Shown in pieces: positions 8,007-15,102 of a DNA stretch of 24,499 nt; positions within the stretch are counted from its first letter, which is position 1, and the number at the start of each line of letters is the position of its first letter. The stretch covers positions 1-24,499 of the forward strand of contig JBIIZQ010000025.1 in NCBI GenBank assembly GCA_044346175.1. The letters are read 5' to 3'. Position numbers and translations under genes: made by a program. Below the pieces are notes generated by a model. It made no database searches, was not told the origin of the DNA, and saw nothing but the letters and a program-made list of their open reading frames with translations. Source of the DNA: JBJTUH01 sp044346175 (GTDB lineage: Bacteria > Cyanobacteriota > Vampirovibrionia > Vampirovibrionales > JAJTHC01).

Positions 8007-8010
8007 AAAA

Positions 8011-8087
8011 TGGCGGGGCGGACGGGACTCGAACCCGCGACCTCCTGCGTGACAGGCAGATATTCTAACCAACTGAACTACCGCCCC
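8011..8087 (-). tRNA. tRNA-Asp (GUC)
   Basis: On the minus strand the acceptor GGGGCGG (8087-8081) pairs with CCGCCCC (8021-8015), discriminator G is at 8014, and an encoded CCA is at 8013-8011. The anticodon stem CTGCC/GGCAG (minus-strand order CTGCCTGTCACGCAGG, with one mismatch) holds GTC, and GTTCGAAC forms the T loop. Encoded CCA contrasts with the nearby tRNA-Leu, which lacks it. Confidence 0.96.
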
Positions 8088-8103
8088 AGCTGGTACTTTA
8101 TTA

Positions 8104-8132
8104 TTAGTACCGCAAACGTATTTAAAACACAA
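8104..8132 (-). promoter_or_regulatory. Candidate promoter of tRNA-Asp
   Basis: On the minus strand TTGTGT (8132-8127) and TACTAA (8109-8104) are spaced by 17 bases, 17 bases before the tRNA 5' end. The match is moderate but the position is right. Confidence 0.45.
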
Positions 8133-8194
8133 GTGGGAATTTGCGAAGCACACTTGGCGTGTTATGGGTGAGGGATATAGGTACTGAGAGGCTA

Positions 8195-8254
8195 TGGTAT
8201 ACTATTGGAGTTTAGGAGGTGCTTATGGCTATTGTTCGTTTCTGTACGTCTTAA
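8195..8254 (+). promoter_or_regulatory. Extended -10 promoter and nine-codon leader ORF before the glycosyltransferase
   Basis: TG-G-TATACT (8195-8203) is a near-perfect extended -10 element; no -35 is visible, as is allowed for this type. Downstream, AGGAGG (8214-8219) lies five bases before ATG 8225, which opens a nine-codon frame (MAIVRFCTS) ending at TAA 8252-8254. That frame differs from the glycosyltransferase frame, whose best ATG is at 8287. The longer frame start at ATG 8194 would overlap the promoter itself. Confidence 0.45.
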
Positions 8255-8286
8255 TACGTTCATCCATTGATACATTGGGTTATGTT

Positions 8287-9345
8287 ATGCAGTCTCCGCC
8301 CGAGCTTTCTAACTTTGTTTATCCCTCAGGGGTCTTCCAGCTTTTGATTCTTCCTCGATTCTTAGGTGATGGTTTGCTTAGCTTTACGGCTATTGAGGGA
8401 TTGCTTCAGCACTTACCTTCCAGTACACAATTGGTGGTTGTGCTACCCAAGGTATTACATCCTTGGGTACGGCAGCTCTTTCCAACTTCACAGCTCATTG
8501 TGTGGGATGCGCATGTGTTGAAAGGTCGTGCGTGGCTTACCTATCTAAAATCCATCGCAAAAAAGTGTGAGGTGGCTTACAGTTTCAGGCGCAGTGTGTC
8601 GGAAGTATTTTGGCTTTGGCGAGCAGGTATCCCAAAACGAGTCGGATTCCAGTGGCAACGGTATCCTTGGGGTTATCACGCGACAGGGCTTTATCTTTCC
8701 AAAAGTGTGCCTTATCATCCACACCATCGCCATAGGCATGAATTGGACTACTGGTTGACGCTTTTACAACAGGGATGCCCTAGTCTTCAATCTCCCTTGA
8801 GTTTTGAGCCTTTAAGACTTAGGTTTTTAGGTTTACAGCCTTTTCTTACCTCAGAACACTTTGAAAGATGGGGCTTTTCAAAAGCCATGGCGGGTGATAT
8901 TTATAAACCGCTCATCGTCATTCATTGGGCGAGTGCCTCAAAAGCTAAAGCTCGTGACCCTATGGAGCTTCTGCCACACCTCTGCCAACGTATGCAAGCC
9001 CACCCTTCACGTATTGTTTTAAGTGGTAGCCCTCAAGATGAAGTCCTTTATCAGCCTCTCCTTGAAGCCTTACGGCAAAAAGGGTATACGGAGGATGAGG
9101 TCACTTGCCTTGCGGGTAAAACGACCCTTGCAGATATGCCTTTACTTCTGATGCTTGCCGATGAGCTATGGACATTGGATTCTGCTACGGTGCATCTTGC
9201 GGCTCTTTTGGGAAAACCTGCCATGGTACGTGTGCTTTATGCGGGTGAAGTGGCAGGGAGTTACCCCGAACGTTGGGGTATTTTACCCACCTCAGGCTTA
9301 TGGTTTAAATCAGGCTTTACAGTAGAAGAAATGCTTGCTTTGTAA
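8287..9345 (+). CDS. Glycosyltransferase family 9 (ADP-heptose:LPS heptosyltransferase-like)
   Basis: The protein has the two-Rossmann (GT-B) outline of family 9. It opens FQLLILPRFLGDGLLSFTAIE, where family members have a GD.-type strand and helix. In the second half come PLIVIHWASASKAKARDP, RIVLSGSPQDE, LAGKTTLADMPLLLMLADELWTLDSATVHLAALLGKP, the last being the classic D-S-x-x-x-H-L-A-A sugar-nucleotide site. Family role: adding heptose from ADP-heptose to the LPS core at the inner membrane; rfaE2 in this window could supply the donor. I chose ATG 8287 because the alternative in-frame ATG 8194 sits on a likely -10 element and adds 31 residues not typical of the family. Neither start has a good ribosome site, which is odd. 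Acceptor specificity cannot be read. Confidence 0.85.
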   Translation: MQSPPELSNFVYPSGVFQLLILPRFLGDGLLSFTAIEGLLQHLPSSTQLVVVLPKVLHPWVRQLFPTSQLIVWDAHVLKGRAWLTYLKSIAKKCEVAYSFRRSVSEVFWLWRAGIPKRVGFQWQRYPWGYHATGLYLSKSVPYHPHHRHRHELDYWLTLLQQGCPSLQSPLSFEPLRLRFLGLQPFLTSEHFERWGFSKAMAGDIYKPLIVIHWASASKAKARDPMELLPHLCQRMQAHPSRIVLSGSPQDEVLYQPLLEALRQKGYTEDEVTCLAGKTTLADMPLLLMLADELWTLDSATVHLAALLGKPAMVRVLYAGEVAGSYPERWGILPTSGLWFKSGFTVEEMLAL

Positions 9346-9359
9346 TAAAGTTTTATATC

Positions 9360-9841
9360 TCAGCGGTATACGACAAAAATTTTGCCATCTTTAGCACTAT
9401 CTATAATCATTCTTTGCATTTCGTCTTCGCTATAATCCCTAAAACAACGTGAAGTTAACAAGGGACGATACCAGATAGACCACAAAAAGGACTCTACAAA
9501 ACTTAATGGATGCCCGTGACTATTAACTAGCCTTAAGCCAAAAAGATACTGTCCAAAAGTAGACTGCAGGGGCGTTAGAGGCAGAAGAACGAAATAAATA
9601 CAGGTAAAAAAATGATAAAGCACTCCATTGCATGATGGCTTACTGGTGTCCTATATAAGGTATTATTCGGAAACCACTTATCAAAGTTAATAAGAATAGG
9701 TAATGTAGAAAGCGGCAACAAAAACAGAGTAATGATATCAAAAGTATATGCTCTCACATGAGCATTGATATCAGCATGCTTGTGCCAAAATCCTAATTCA
9801 ACGTATGATTCAAGTTGTGCTTCAAATTCAGAGTGGTTCAT
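9360..9841 (-). pseudogene. RDD family membrane protein split by a -1 frameshift at a U-UUU-UUA run
   Basis: Two overlapping minus-strand frames make one RDD protein. The first frame (9841-9575) starts MNHSEFEAQLES and holds HVRAYTFDIITLFLLPL, the R-A...D membrane helix. The second (to 9360) continues with YFVLLPL...STFGQYLFGLRLVNSHGHPLSF, the typical RDD 'TxGxxLxGLRVVxxxGxxLS' middle, and ends KDGKIFVVYR. Joined, they give about 160 residues, the usual RDD length. The switch from the first frame to the second is -1 and falls on seven T residues (minus strand; plus-strand A 9606-9612), where codons TTT TTA are preceded by T. That is the canonical slippery heptamer. It may be a broken gene, a sequencing homopolymer error, or a true frameshift site. 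The truncated first frame would give 88 residues. Confidence 0.72.
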
Positions 9842-9899
9842 AAAACGTAGCTTCCGCTATACAGAATATATAAATTGGCACTTGGACTACACGTTTTAC

Positions 9900-11393
9900 T
9901 TAGACAGTAGAACGCTCAGCACTGAAGCGATACAAAGCCTTTGCCATGAGACGTTTCTCAAACCAATACTCCACAAACAAAGGTCCTGACAACTCACCAT
10001 TGGCTTGAAGGACTAAAATGGAGGTTTCACGACGCTCCCAATGAGGGTTGTTGTCATAATGGTATTGTGTGGTTAACATCAAAGCATTGCCAAATTGCTG
10101 CATCAAAGGTCCTGCCTCTAACACAACTGTACGCTCACGACGGGCATCCATCTGAATGCCTACTTCGTCAAGCAAAACCTCTTGCAATACAACGTGTTCT
10201 TGCCAAACGCCATAGAACGTTTCTAAGCTTGGCTGGGTGAGTGTGGTTAAGGCACCTTCAAGTAGCTCTGCGTGGGCTTGCCACTCATAGGCGTGCTTTT
10301 CAATGGTATCTTTTTGTTTACGGGTTTCAAGCAAATCTTTATGAAGGCGTGCTTTATCTTCAAGCAACTTCATGATGTCGCCCTCTTTAGATTTTTCTTT
10401 GGCTTGCTGTAATGCCTGAGCCATGGCTTCAAGCTTTTCAGTAAACGCCTCATTGGTTTGAAACAAATGGCTATTGCGTTTTTCAGATTCCAAGAGCCGT
10501 TCGTGGAGGAGGTGGCACTCTTGCTGGAGCCTGTCGATGGTTTCATGACTACTCACCAATTGCGGTAAAACCATCTGTGATACTTCGGGATGAGATGGCT
10601 TGGAGGGTGCAACTTCCTGAGTACTTGTAGGGGTTTGAGGTGCTTGTAAGCAACGCTGCCCAAGTCGAACCACATCTTCAGGTAAAGAGGCTTGAGAGGC
10701 ACTTTTCAACCCAGTGGGCTTTGCTAACGTTGGAAAAGCTGGCGGGGAAGGTATCACTGAAGTAGAGGTTTCGTGGTCAAAATCGTCTTCATTGGAAGGT
10801 ATGAGTTCCTGCTGTAACTGGGTTTGTTGTCGAGAAAGATAGCTTTGTAAGGACCCTGTTTCATGGGTTACTTGTGTCTGAGTAGGAGGGGCTGGCTCGT
10901 GACTTTGAGGCATCTGTGCGAATAGGGCTTGTCGTATATCTTCCAAGGTACGTCCTTGCTTTAAGAGACGGCTTACCGCACGAAAAATCCGTAAATGTTC
11001 AGTGCTGTAGCGCTTCTGACCTTGAGCATCGTAGGGAATATTTAAGCCAAAGAAGGTTTCCCAAGTCTCAAGTGCTTCAGAATCAAGACGCTCTAGTGAC
11101 GTTTCTTGTAGAAGCTCTTCAGCATCAGAGGAGCTTTCATGAACTGGTGATGTAGGTTCATGGTTTGTCATGGATGTCATGACTTCAGGGGTTTCGGAAA
11201 CACGGATAGGGGGGATTTCTAATAAATCACTAATCCATTCACTCCCTTGCGTTGCGGGTGACCATGTCACAGGGTGAGACGTATGAGGAGGCATGGAGGT
11301 ATTTGATACGCCAGACATCATATCAAAGGGCATCATATCAGATGTATGTGTCGTAAGAGAGGTCGTAAAAGAGGAGGTCATGCTACGGCTCAT
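9900..11393 (-). CDS. Long MerR-like DNA-binding protein with coiled coil and novel C-terminal domain
   Basis: From the preferred ATG 11393 the protein has 497 residues (a TTG at 11417 would add eight). Residues 1-100 are Ser/Thr/Met/Pro-rich and look disordered. About 103-161 resemble a MerR-type helix-turn-helix: LETWETFFGLNIPYDAQGQ, then KRYSTEHLRIFRAVSRL and GRTLEDIRQALF, matching 'W/YE..Gl....G.RrY...dl..l..i..L...G.tl.eIr..L'. A Pro/Gln/Ser linker follows, then a strong Glu/Lys/Leu coiled coil at about 282-374. A unique C-terminal domain at about 387-497 ends VEYWFEKRLMAKALYRFSAE. MerR regulators usually have about 120-250 residues, so this one is much enlarged. The upstream spacer to rph holds a perfect 16-bp palindrome, a possible binding site. 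It could instead be a structural, DNA-tethering or scaffold protein. Confidence 0.72.
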   Translation of the reverse strand: MSRSMTSSFTTSLTTHTSDMMPFDMMSGVSNTSMPPHTSHPVTWSPATQGSEWISDLLEIPPIRVSETPEVMTSMTNHEPTSPVHESSSDAEELLQETSLERLDSEALETWETFFGLNIPYDAQGQKRYSTEHLRIFRAVSRLLKQGRTLEDIRQALFAQMPQSHEPAPPTQTQVTHETGSLQSYLSRQQTQLQQELIPSNEDDFDHETSTSVIPSPPAFPTLAKPTGLKSASQASLPEDVVRLGQRCLQAPQTPTSTQEVAPSKPSHPEVSQMVLPQLVSSHETIDRLQQECHLLHERLLESEKRNSHLFQTNEAFTEKLEAMAQALQQAKEKSKEGDIMKLLEDKARLHKDLLETRKQKDTIEKHAYEWQAHAELLEGALTTLTQPSLETFYGVWQEHVVLQEVLLDEVGIQMDARRERTVVLEAGPLMQQFGNALMLTTQYHYDNNPHWERRETSILVLQANGELSGPLFVEYWFEKRLMAKALYRFSAERSTV

Positions 11394-11719
11394 TCTAATT
11401 AAGTATCCACAAAGCAATTAACGAAAGCGGTATGTGTGGTGCCTGATTAGGGCATCCTATATAGTTAAGTATTTTAAAAGACCCTTCAGACCTTGAACGA
11501 TGTGAATGTGAAAAGCTCCTCTGTTTGGAGGAACGACTGGATGGATATGAGCAACGCATGCGTTGCATGGCTTGCGTCTTGTACGTACTTGGTCGTTTCC
11601 TGTCTTGCTGGAGTGATGTATACTCAAGATGTTCTTCAAACCATGCCTTACAAAGCCTTATAGTCGCCGAAACACTCTCGGACAAAATAGCCAACACTTG
11701 CGAGTAAAGGAGTTTCTCT
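11394..11719. other. Divergent intergenic region between the MerR-like gene and rph
   Basis: The 326 bases contain no supported gene. They hold a weak hairpin GGTGCC/GGCATC (about 11438-11456), a TCCTC/GAGGA hairpin near 11516-11532, a perfect 16-bp palindrome at 11551-11566, and TATACT at 11619-11624 as a likely -10 for rph (its -35 is poor). The ribosome site of rph, AAGGAG, is at 11707-11712. Confidence 0.6.
11551..11566. promoter_or_regulatory. Perfect 16-bp palindrome, candidate operator
   Basis: GCAACGCATGCGTTGC is identical to its reverse complement. It lies between the divergent MerR-like gene and rph, about 50 bases upstream of the likely rph -10. MerR-class dimers bind symmetric sites, which makes the neighbour a natural candidate; this link is inferred. 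Confidence 0.5.
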
Positions 11720-12475
11720 GTGTACAAACGCCAAGACGAACGTAGCTACAGCCAACTACGACCTATTGAAGTCATTCGTGGCTACACCAAATATGCCCCA
11801 GGTGCCATCTTACTTAAAATGGGAGGCACGCATGTTTTAGCAACGGCGACGATTGAAAATAGGGTGCCAAGACACTTAATGGGACCCAACAACGAAGTTA
11901 AAAGTGGCTGGGTTACGGCAGAATACGCCCTATTGCCGAGTGCTACCCATACCCGAAACCAGCGGGAAAGACAAAAGCTTTCAGGACGCACTGCCGAAAT
12001 CCAACGTTTGATTGGCAGAAGTTTACGTGCTTGCATCGACCTAGAAAAACTGGGACAGCATACCATCACGATTGATGCGGATGTTCTTCAAGCGGATGGT
12101 GGCACCCGTTGTGCTTCCATTACGGCAGGTTTTCTTGCCCTTCATGATGCTATCAGCTATTTGATTCAGGAAAAGGCTCTGAAACACTCCCCCATTTTAT
12201 ACCCCATTGCGGCACTCAGTGTAGGCATAGTACAGGGGCAGGTTGTCAGTGATTTAAACTACCATGAAGACCAACAAGCGGAGGTAGATGCCAACTTGGT
12301 CATGAATGCAAGGGGAGAAATTATTGAACTGCAAGCCACAGGTGAGGAAGCCACCTATACTCGTGACCAACTTACCCAGATGCTTGATATAGGCTGGCTA
12401 GGGATTCAAAAACTCATACGGGTGCAAGAAGAACTCATGCAGCGTCCCCATGTCTATGAACCCCCTCTGTACTAA
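11720..12475 (+). CDS. rph: Ribonuclease PH
   Basis: The 251-residue protein has the full RNase PH pattern: SQLRPIEVIRGYTKYAPGAILLKMGGTHVLATATI near the start, GWVTAEYALLPSATHTRNQRE with the basic phosphate/RNA-binding segment, GRTAEIQRLIGRSLRA, ITIDADVLQADGGTRCASITAG (catalytic Asp region) and DLNYHEDQQAEVDANLVMN near the end. Family role: phosphate-dependent 3'-5' trimming of tRNA precursors, in ring-shaped hexamers. The start is GTG 11720, fixed by a strong AAGGAG six to seven bases upstream and by the position of the conserved N-terminus. Two tRNAs in this window, one without encoded CCA, would be among its substrates. It is followed by hisS on the same strand after a 206-base spacer. Confidence 0.96.
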   Translation: MYKRQDERSYSQLRPIEVIRGYTKYAPGAILLKMGGTHVLATATIENRVPRHLMGPNNEVKSGWVTAEYALLPSATHTRNQRERQKLSGRTAEIQRLIGRSLRACIDLEKLGQHTITIDADVLQADGGTRCASITAGFLALHDAISYLIQEKALKHSPILYPIAALSVGIVQGQVVSDLNYHEDQQAEVDANLVMNARGEIIELQATGEEATYTRDQLTQMLDIGWLGIQKLIRVQEELMQRPHVYEPPLY

Positions 12476-12582
12476 GCTCAATGTGCGATACTCCCTTTGG
12501 TGTCTCGTATTGATAGAGGCATGGGTTGAGCTTACCCCACGGTTGTGTGATACAGGGTGTTGCTTTCTTTTGATTCACCTGG

Positions 12583-12656
12583 CTCTTTTTATTTCTTGCC
12601 TCTCTTTTCTTATCTCTTCTTGCTTGCCTCTTTTGTCTTCTTAAATCTTCCTTTTC
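12583..12656 (+). other. Pyrimidine-rich leader upstream of hisS
   Basis: Of 74 bases, 65 are C or T on the plus strand, mostly in TCT/CTT runs, ending about 25 bases before the hisS ATG. No ribosome binding site follows it. It might be an unstructured mRNA leader, a ribosomal protein S1-type entry region or a rho-utilisation-like tract. Confidence 0.5.
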
Positions 12657-12681
12657 ATAACCCTAAAGTTTTTCTCCACGT

Positions 12682-14043
12682 ATGAACACCATGCCCACTT
12701 CCACGCAGACTGCTACCGCCAAAAACACTGTCAAAAGCTTACAACGCCCCAAGGGGATGATGGATATTCTGCCTGATATGGCGTATAAGTGGCGTTATTT
12801 AGAGCATCGTCTTATCCAAACGCTTACACAAAGAGGGTATCAGGAAATTCGTCTGCCTCTACTTGAATATACCGAACTTTTTGTAAGAGGTATTGGGGAA
12901 GAAACTGACGTGGTGAGTAAAGAAATGTTCACCTTTGAAAAAAGTGAACGTTCTTTAACCCTCCGCCCTGAGGGGACTGCAGGGGCTGTGAGGGCTTTTC
13001 TTGAGAATGGATTGCATCGTACGCCAAGTCCTCAAAAGCTCTTTTATCTCGGCCCGATGTTTCGCTATGAACGCCCCCAGGCAGGAAGGCAAAGACAATT
13101 CCATCAAATGGGTGTGGAGCTTTTGGGTATTTCCTCAGCGGCCGCAGATGCAGAGGTCATTCTTACGGCATGGACGCTTCTTAAGCAGGCGGGTATTCCT
13201 GAAAGTGCTATGAAGCTTGAAATCAATAGTATTGGTTCAGGGGCCTCTCGTCAGGCGTTTGTAGAAGGGCTAAAAACCATTCTTGAACCTATGTTGGGGC
13301 ATTTATGTGAAAATTGCCAAGAACGCTTCACAAAAAACCCCCTTCGGATGCTAGACTGTAAAAAAGAGGGTTGCCAAACGCACTACCAAGGGGAAATCGT
13401 TCAGGACTACTTGGAGCATTCCACCCCTCTCAATGCAGACTGGGAGGCGTGTCTTCAGGTTAAAGCTATCTTAGAGGCAAACGGTTTGCCTGTAAGCATC
13501 AATCGCCGATTGGTGAGAGGGCTTGACTACTACACGGGGGTGGTTTTTGAAATATCCAGCCACCTTCTTGGCGCACAAAGTGCCGTATGTGGTGGCGGAC
13601 GTTATGATACGCTGGTGCAGTCCTTAGGTGGACAGGCAACCCCTGCCACAGGGTTTGCCATTGGGTTAGAACGTTTAATGATGCTCACACAAACAGAACC
13701 TCCCGCTATTCAAGGGGTTTATATCGTGTGTGATGACTCAAGTCATGCGGAGGCTTTTCAGCTGGCAAGCTTATTGCATCAGGAAGGCGTGCCGTGTGAG
13801 GTAGACCTCTCAGGGAGACCTTTTGGTAAACAACTTGCGACGGCAGAAAAAAGACATGCCTCTATCGCTGTACTAAGAGGCACGAGTGAGCGGGAAGCCC
13901 AACACTGGCAATGTAAATGCTTGCATACCCGAGAGCAACATACGCTTTCAGGGGAAATGGTCTCTGTGGCACATCAGATTAAGCATTTTGTAGCTTTAAG
14001 CATGCCATTAGATACGATAGATACCACGCCTCAGACACCTTAG
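12682..14043 (+). CDS. hisS: Histidine--tRNA ligase
   Basis: The 453-residue class II synthetase shows all three motifs. Motif 1 surrounds RGYQEIRLPLLEYTELFVRGIGEETDVV. Motif 2 is GPMFRYERPQAGRQRQFHQMGVE, with LTLRPEGTAGAVRAF just before it. Motif 3 is ATGFAIGLERLMML. The HisRS-specific LVRGLDYYTGVVFE lies between motifs 2 and 3. The C-terminal region (from GVYIVCDDSSHAEAF) is the alpha/beta anticodon-binding domain. It charges tRNA-His in the cytoplasm. About 20 Thr/Ser/Lys-rich residues precede the conserved RPKGMMDILP; the second ATG (residue 4) is an equally possible start. No Shine-Dalgarno sequence is visible; the leader is pyrimidine-rich instead. A palindromic element and a terminator follow. 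Confidence 0.97.
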   Translation: MNTMPTSTQTATAKNTVKSLQRPKGMMDILPDMAYKWRYLEHRLIQTLTQRGYQEIRLPLLEYTELFVRGIGEETDVVSKEMFTFEKSERSLTLRPEGTAGAVRAFLENGLHRTPSPQKLFYLGPMFRYERPQAGRQRQFHQMGVELLGISSAAADAEVILTAWTLLKQAGIPESAMKLEINSIGSGASRQAFVEGLKTILEPMLGHLCENCQERFTKNPLRMLDCKKEGCQTHYQGEIVQDYLEHSTPLNADWEACLQVKAILEANGLPVSINRRLVRGLDYYTGVVFEISSHLLGAQSAVCGGGRYDTLVQSLGGQATPATGFAIGLERLMMLTQTEPPAIQGVYIVCDDSSHAEAFQLASLLHQEGVPCEVDLSGRPFGKQLATAEKRHASIAVLRGTSEREAQHWQCKCLHTREQHTLSGEMVSVAHQIKHFVALSMPLDTIDTTPQTP

Positions 14044-14113
14044 CCGACGGAGGCTTTAAGCTTTTGTCATACCGACCTCTGTCATACCGACGGAGGTCGG
14101 TTGCAGAATCCAT
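14044..14113. repeat. Palindromic repeat element (REP/RPE-like)
   Basis: ACCGACCTC (14071-14079) and GAGGTCGGT (14093-14101) form a 9-bp stem around a 13-base loop. GTCATACCGAC occurs twice (14066 and 14081), and CCGACGGAGG occurs twice (14044 and 14088). The flank TTGCAGAATCCAT resembles the edges of dispersed palindromic elements in other bacteria. Its copy number in this genome is unknown. Confidence 0.6.
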
Positions 14114-14204
14114 CGCTAGCCCTTGCGCATGCCTCATACCTTCTGGATGTCGCCCTGTGTTCGGTAGGGGTAAGGTAAAAAAGAAGCCCAAAAAAGAAGA
14201 ACCC

Positions 14205-14230
14205 AAAAGTCCTATATGTAGGCTTTTTTT
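14205..14230 (+). terminator. Rho-independent terminator downstream of hisS
   Basis: AAAAG-T-CCTA and TAGG-CTTTT form a nine-pair stem with one bulge and a four-base TATG loop. The stem ends in a run of seven T residues. Confidence 0.7.
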
Positions 14231-14288
14231 GACCATTTTAAATAAACACCCTCTTTTAACTGAAACCCTTAGGGAGGAACCCACTCTT

Positions 14289-14316
14289 TTGTTATACTTT
14301 ACATAAGTAGTATAAA
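14289..14316 (+). promoter_or_regulatory. Candidate promoter of the FtsL-like/PBP operon
   Basis: TTGTTA (14289-14294) and TATAAA (14311-14316) are 16 bases apart. TATACT (14293-14298) is an alternative -10 but has no good -35. Either would give a leader of about 110-130 bases before 14433. Confidence 0.4.
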
Positions 14317-14432
14317 AGTGCATTGCTACGTGTGTTTCGCTTTGCTTTTAGAGGTGATGTGCGTGCGTGTCCTCTCTACAACATGCTTCTCTCGTTGCTT
14401 TTGATGTTTAAGAAAGGTGTCTACCTGATACT

Positions 14433-15026
14433 ATGGCTCGTGTGATGCCGATTCGGCGTGGTATTGTGTTGTCAAACACGGCTCAAAAAAACGCTTCCAA
14501 TGCACGGGTGTCCACCTCGTCACGTCGTAAAAAATACTTTGGTTTGTTGCGTCAATGTATCGCCTTGGGGCAAGACAAACACTTGCGTTTTTGGGCTGTG
14601 CTAGCCACCGTACTTTATGCACTGACTTTCATCGTTTATAGCCTGTGTATGTGGCATGGGCATTATGAATATAAGCTGATGCAGGATACTCGTAAACGTA
14701 ACGAACGCCTTACGATGCAGCAATTTCAGCATGCCTCCTTGCAGTCGATTCATCAAATTGCCTCAGGCATTCAGAAGCAAGGTACTGTGAATCCTCAGGG
14801 GCTTCTTGCACCTCAGGTGATATTAACCTTACCTAAGCTCACACCCGAAATGATTCAAAAAAACGAGCAGACCCTTTCTGTTTTAAAAAAGCCTTCTCTT
14901 ATGGCATGGCATTTCAAGGAAGGGCAATGGGTGCCACTCACTAAGGCTTACGCCCTACATAAGCCTGTTTACACACATACGTTTGAGGTGTTACAGGGGA
15001 ATCCTTATTGGCAACGTCGCTTTTAG
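14433..15026 (+). CDS. FtsL-like bitopic membrane protein preceding a class B PBP
   Basis: The 197-residue protein has a basic, Ser/Arg/Lys-rich cytoplasmic tail (1-50) and one membrane helix (about 52-74). Next comes a polar helix (75-110, QDTRKRNERLTMQQFQHASLQSIHQIA) that could form a coiled coil, then an outer region without a known domain. This topology, and its place directly before a division-type penicillin-binding protein, match FtsL, which bridges FtsB/FtsQ and FtsI. Sequence similarity alone does not prove it, and it is about twice the usual FtsL length. It ends 76 bases before the PBP gene. Two ATG codons (14433 and 14445) are possible starts, with an AAAGG rather far upstream. Confidence 0.6.
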   Translation: MARVMPIRRGIVLSNTAQKNASNARVSTSSRRKKYFGLLRQCIALGQDKHLRFWAVLATVLYALTFIVYSLCMWHGHYEYKLMQDTRKRNERLTMQQFQHASLQSIHQIASGIQKQGTVNPQGLLAPQVILTLPKLTPEMIQKNEQTLSVLKKPSLMAWHFKEGQWVPLTKAYALHKPVYTHTFEVLQGNPYWQRRF

Positions 15027-15102
15027 TATATATTGCCGAGCTGTTTTGTCATCGTATTCCTCTTGAATCGTATCCTTTTTTATTCCTCACGAGGCATGGT
15101 TC

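Larger units (their letters stand above)
14044..14432. other. Intergenic region with palindromic repeat, terminator and promoter
   Basis: The 389 bases after hisS hold no supported gene. In order they contain a palindromic repeat element (14044-14113), a terminator (14205-14230), overlapping candidate promoters (14289-14316), and about 115 bases of leader before the FtsL-like gene. Confidence 0.65.

Noticed and set aside
8194..8286. Longer glycosyltransferase start at ATG 8194
   Set aside because: The ATG lies on a likely extended -10 element and the only nearby purine tract (8186-8191) is two bases away. The added residues do not look like the family N-terminus. Still possible.
11395..11727. 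Minus-strand 110-codon frame in the MerR-like/rph spacer
   Set aside because: It overlaps the rph start and contains the palindrome and likely promoter. Composition is Ser/Arg-rich without domain signs.
12450..12644. 64-codon hydrophobic frame overlapping the end of rph
   Set aside because: Its hydrophobic residues come from the pyrimidine-rich tract (Leu, Phe, Ser codons), and it lacks a ribosome site.
14064..14306. 80-codon plus-strand frame after hisS
   Set aside because: It reads through the palindromic repeat and the terminator, so it is very unlikely to be a gene.
14341..14432. Short Cys/Arg-rich leader peptide before the FtsL-like gene
   Set aside because: A 15-codon frame from an ATG near 14358 has only a weak, close purine tract and no attenuator structure, so support is too thin.
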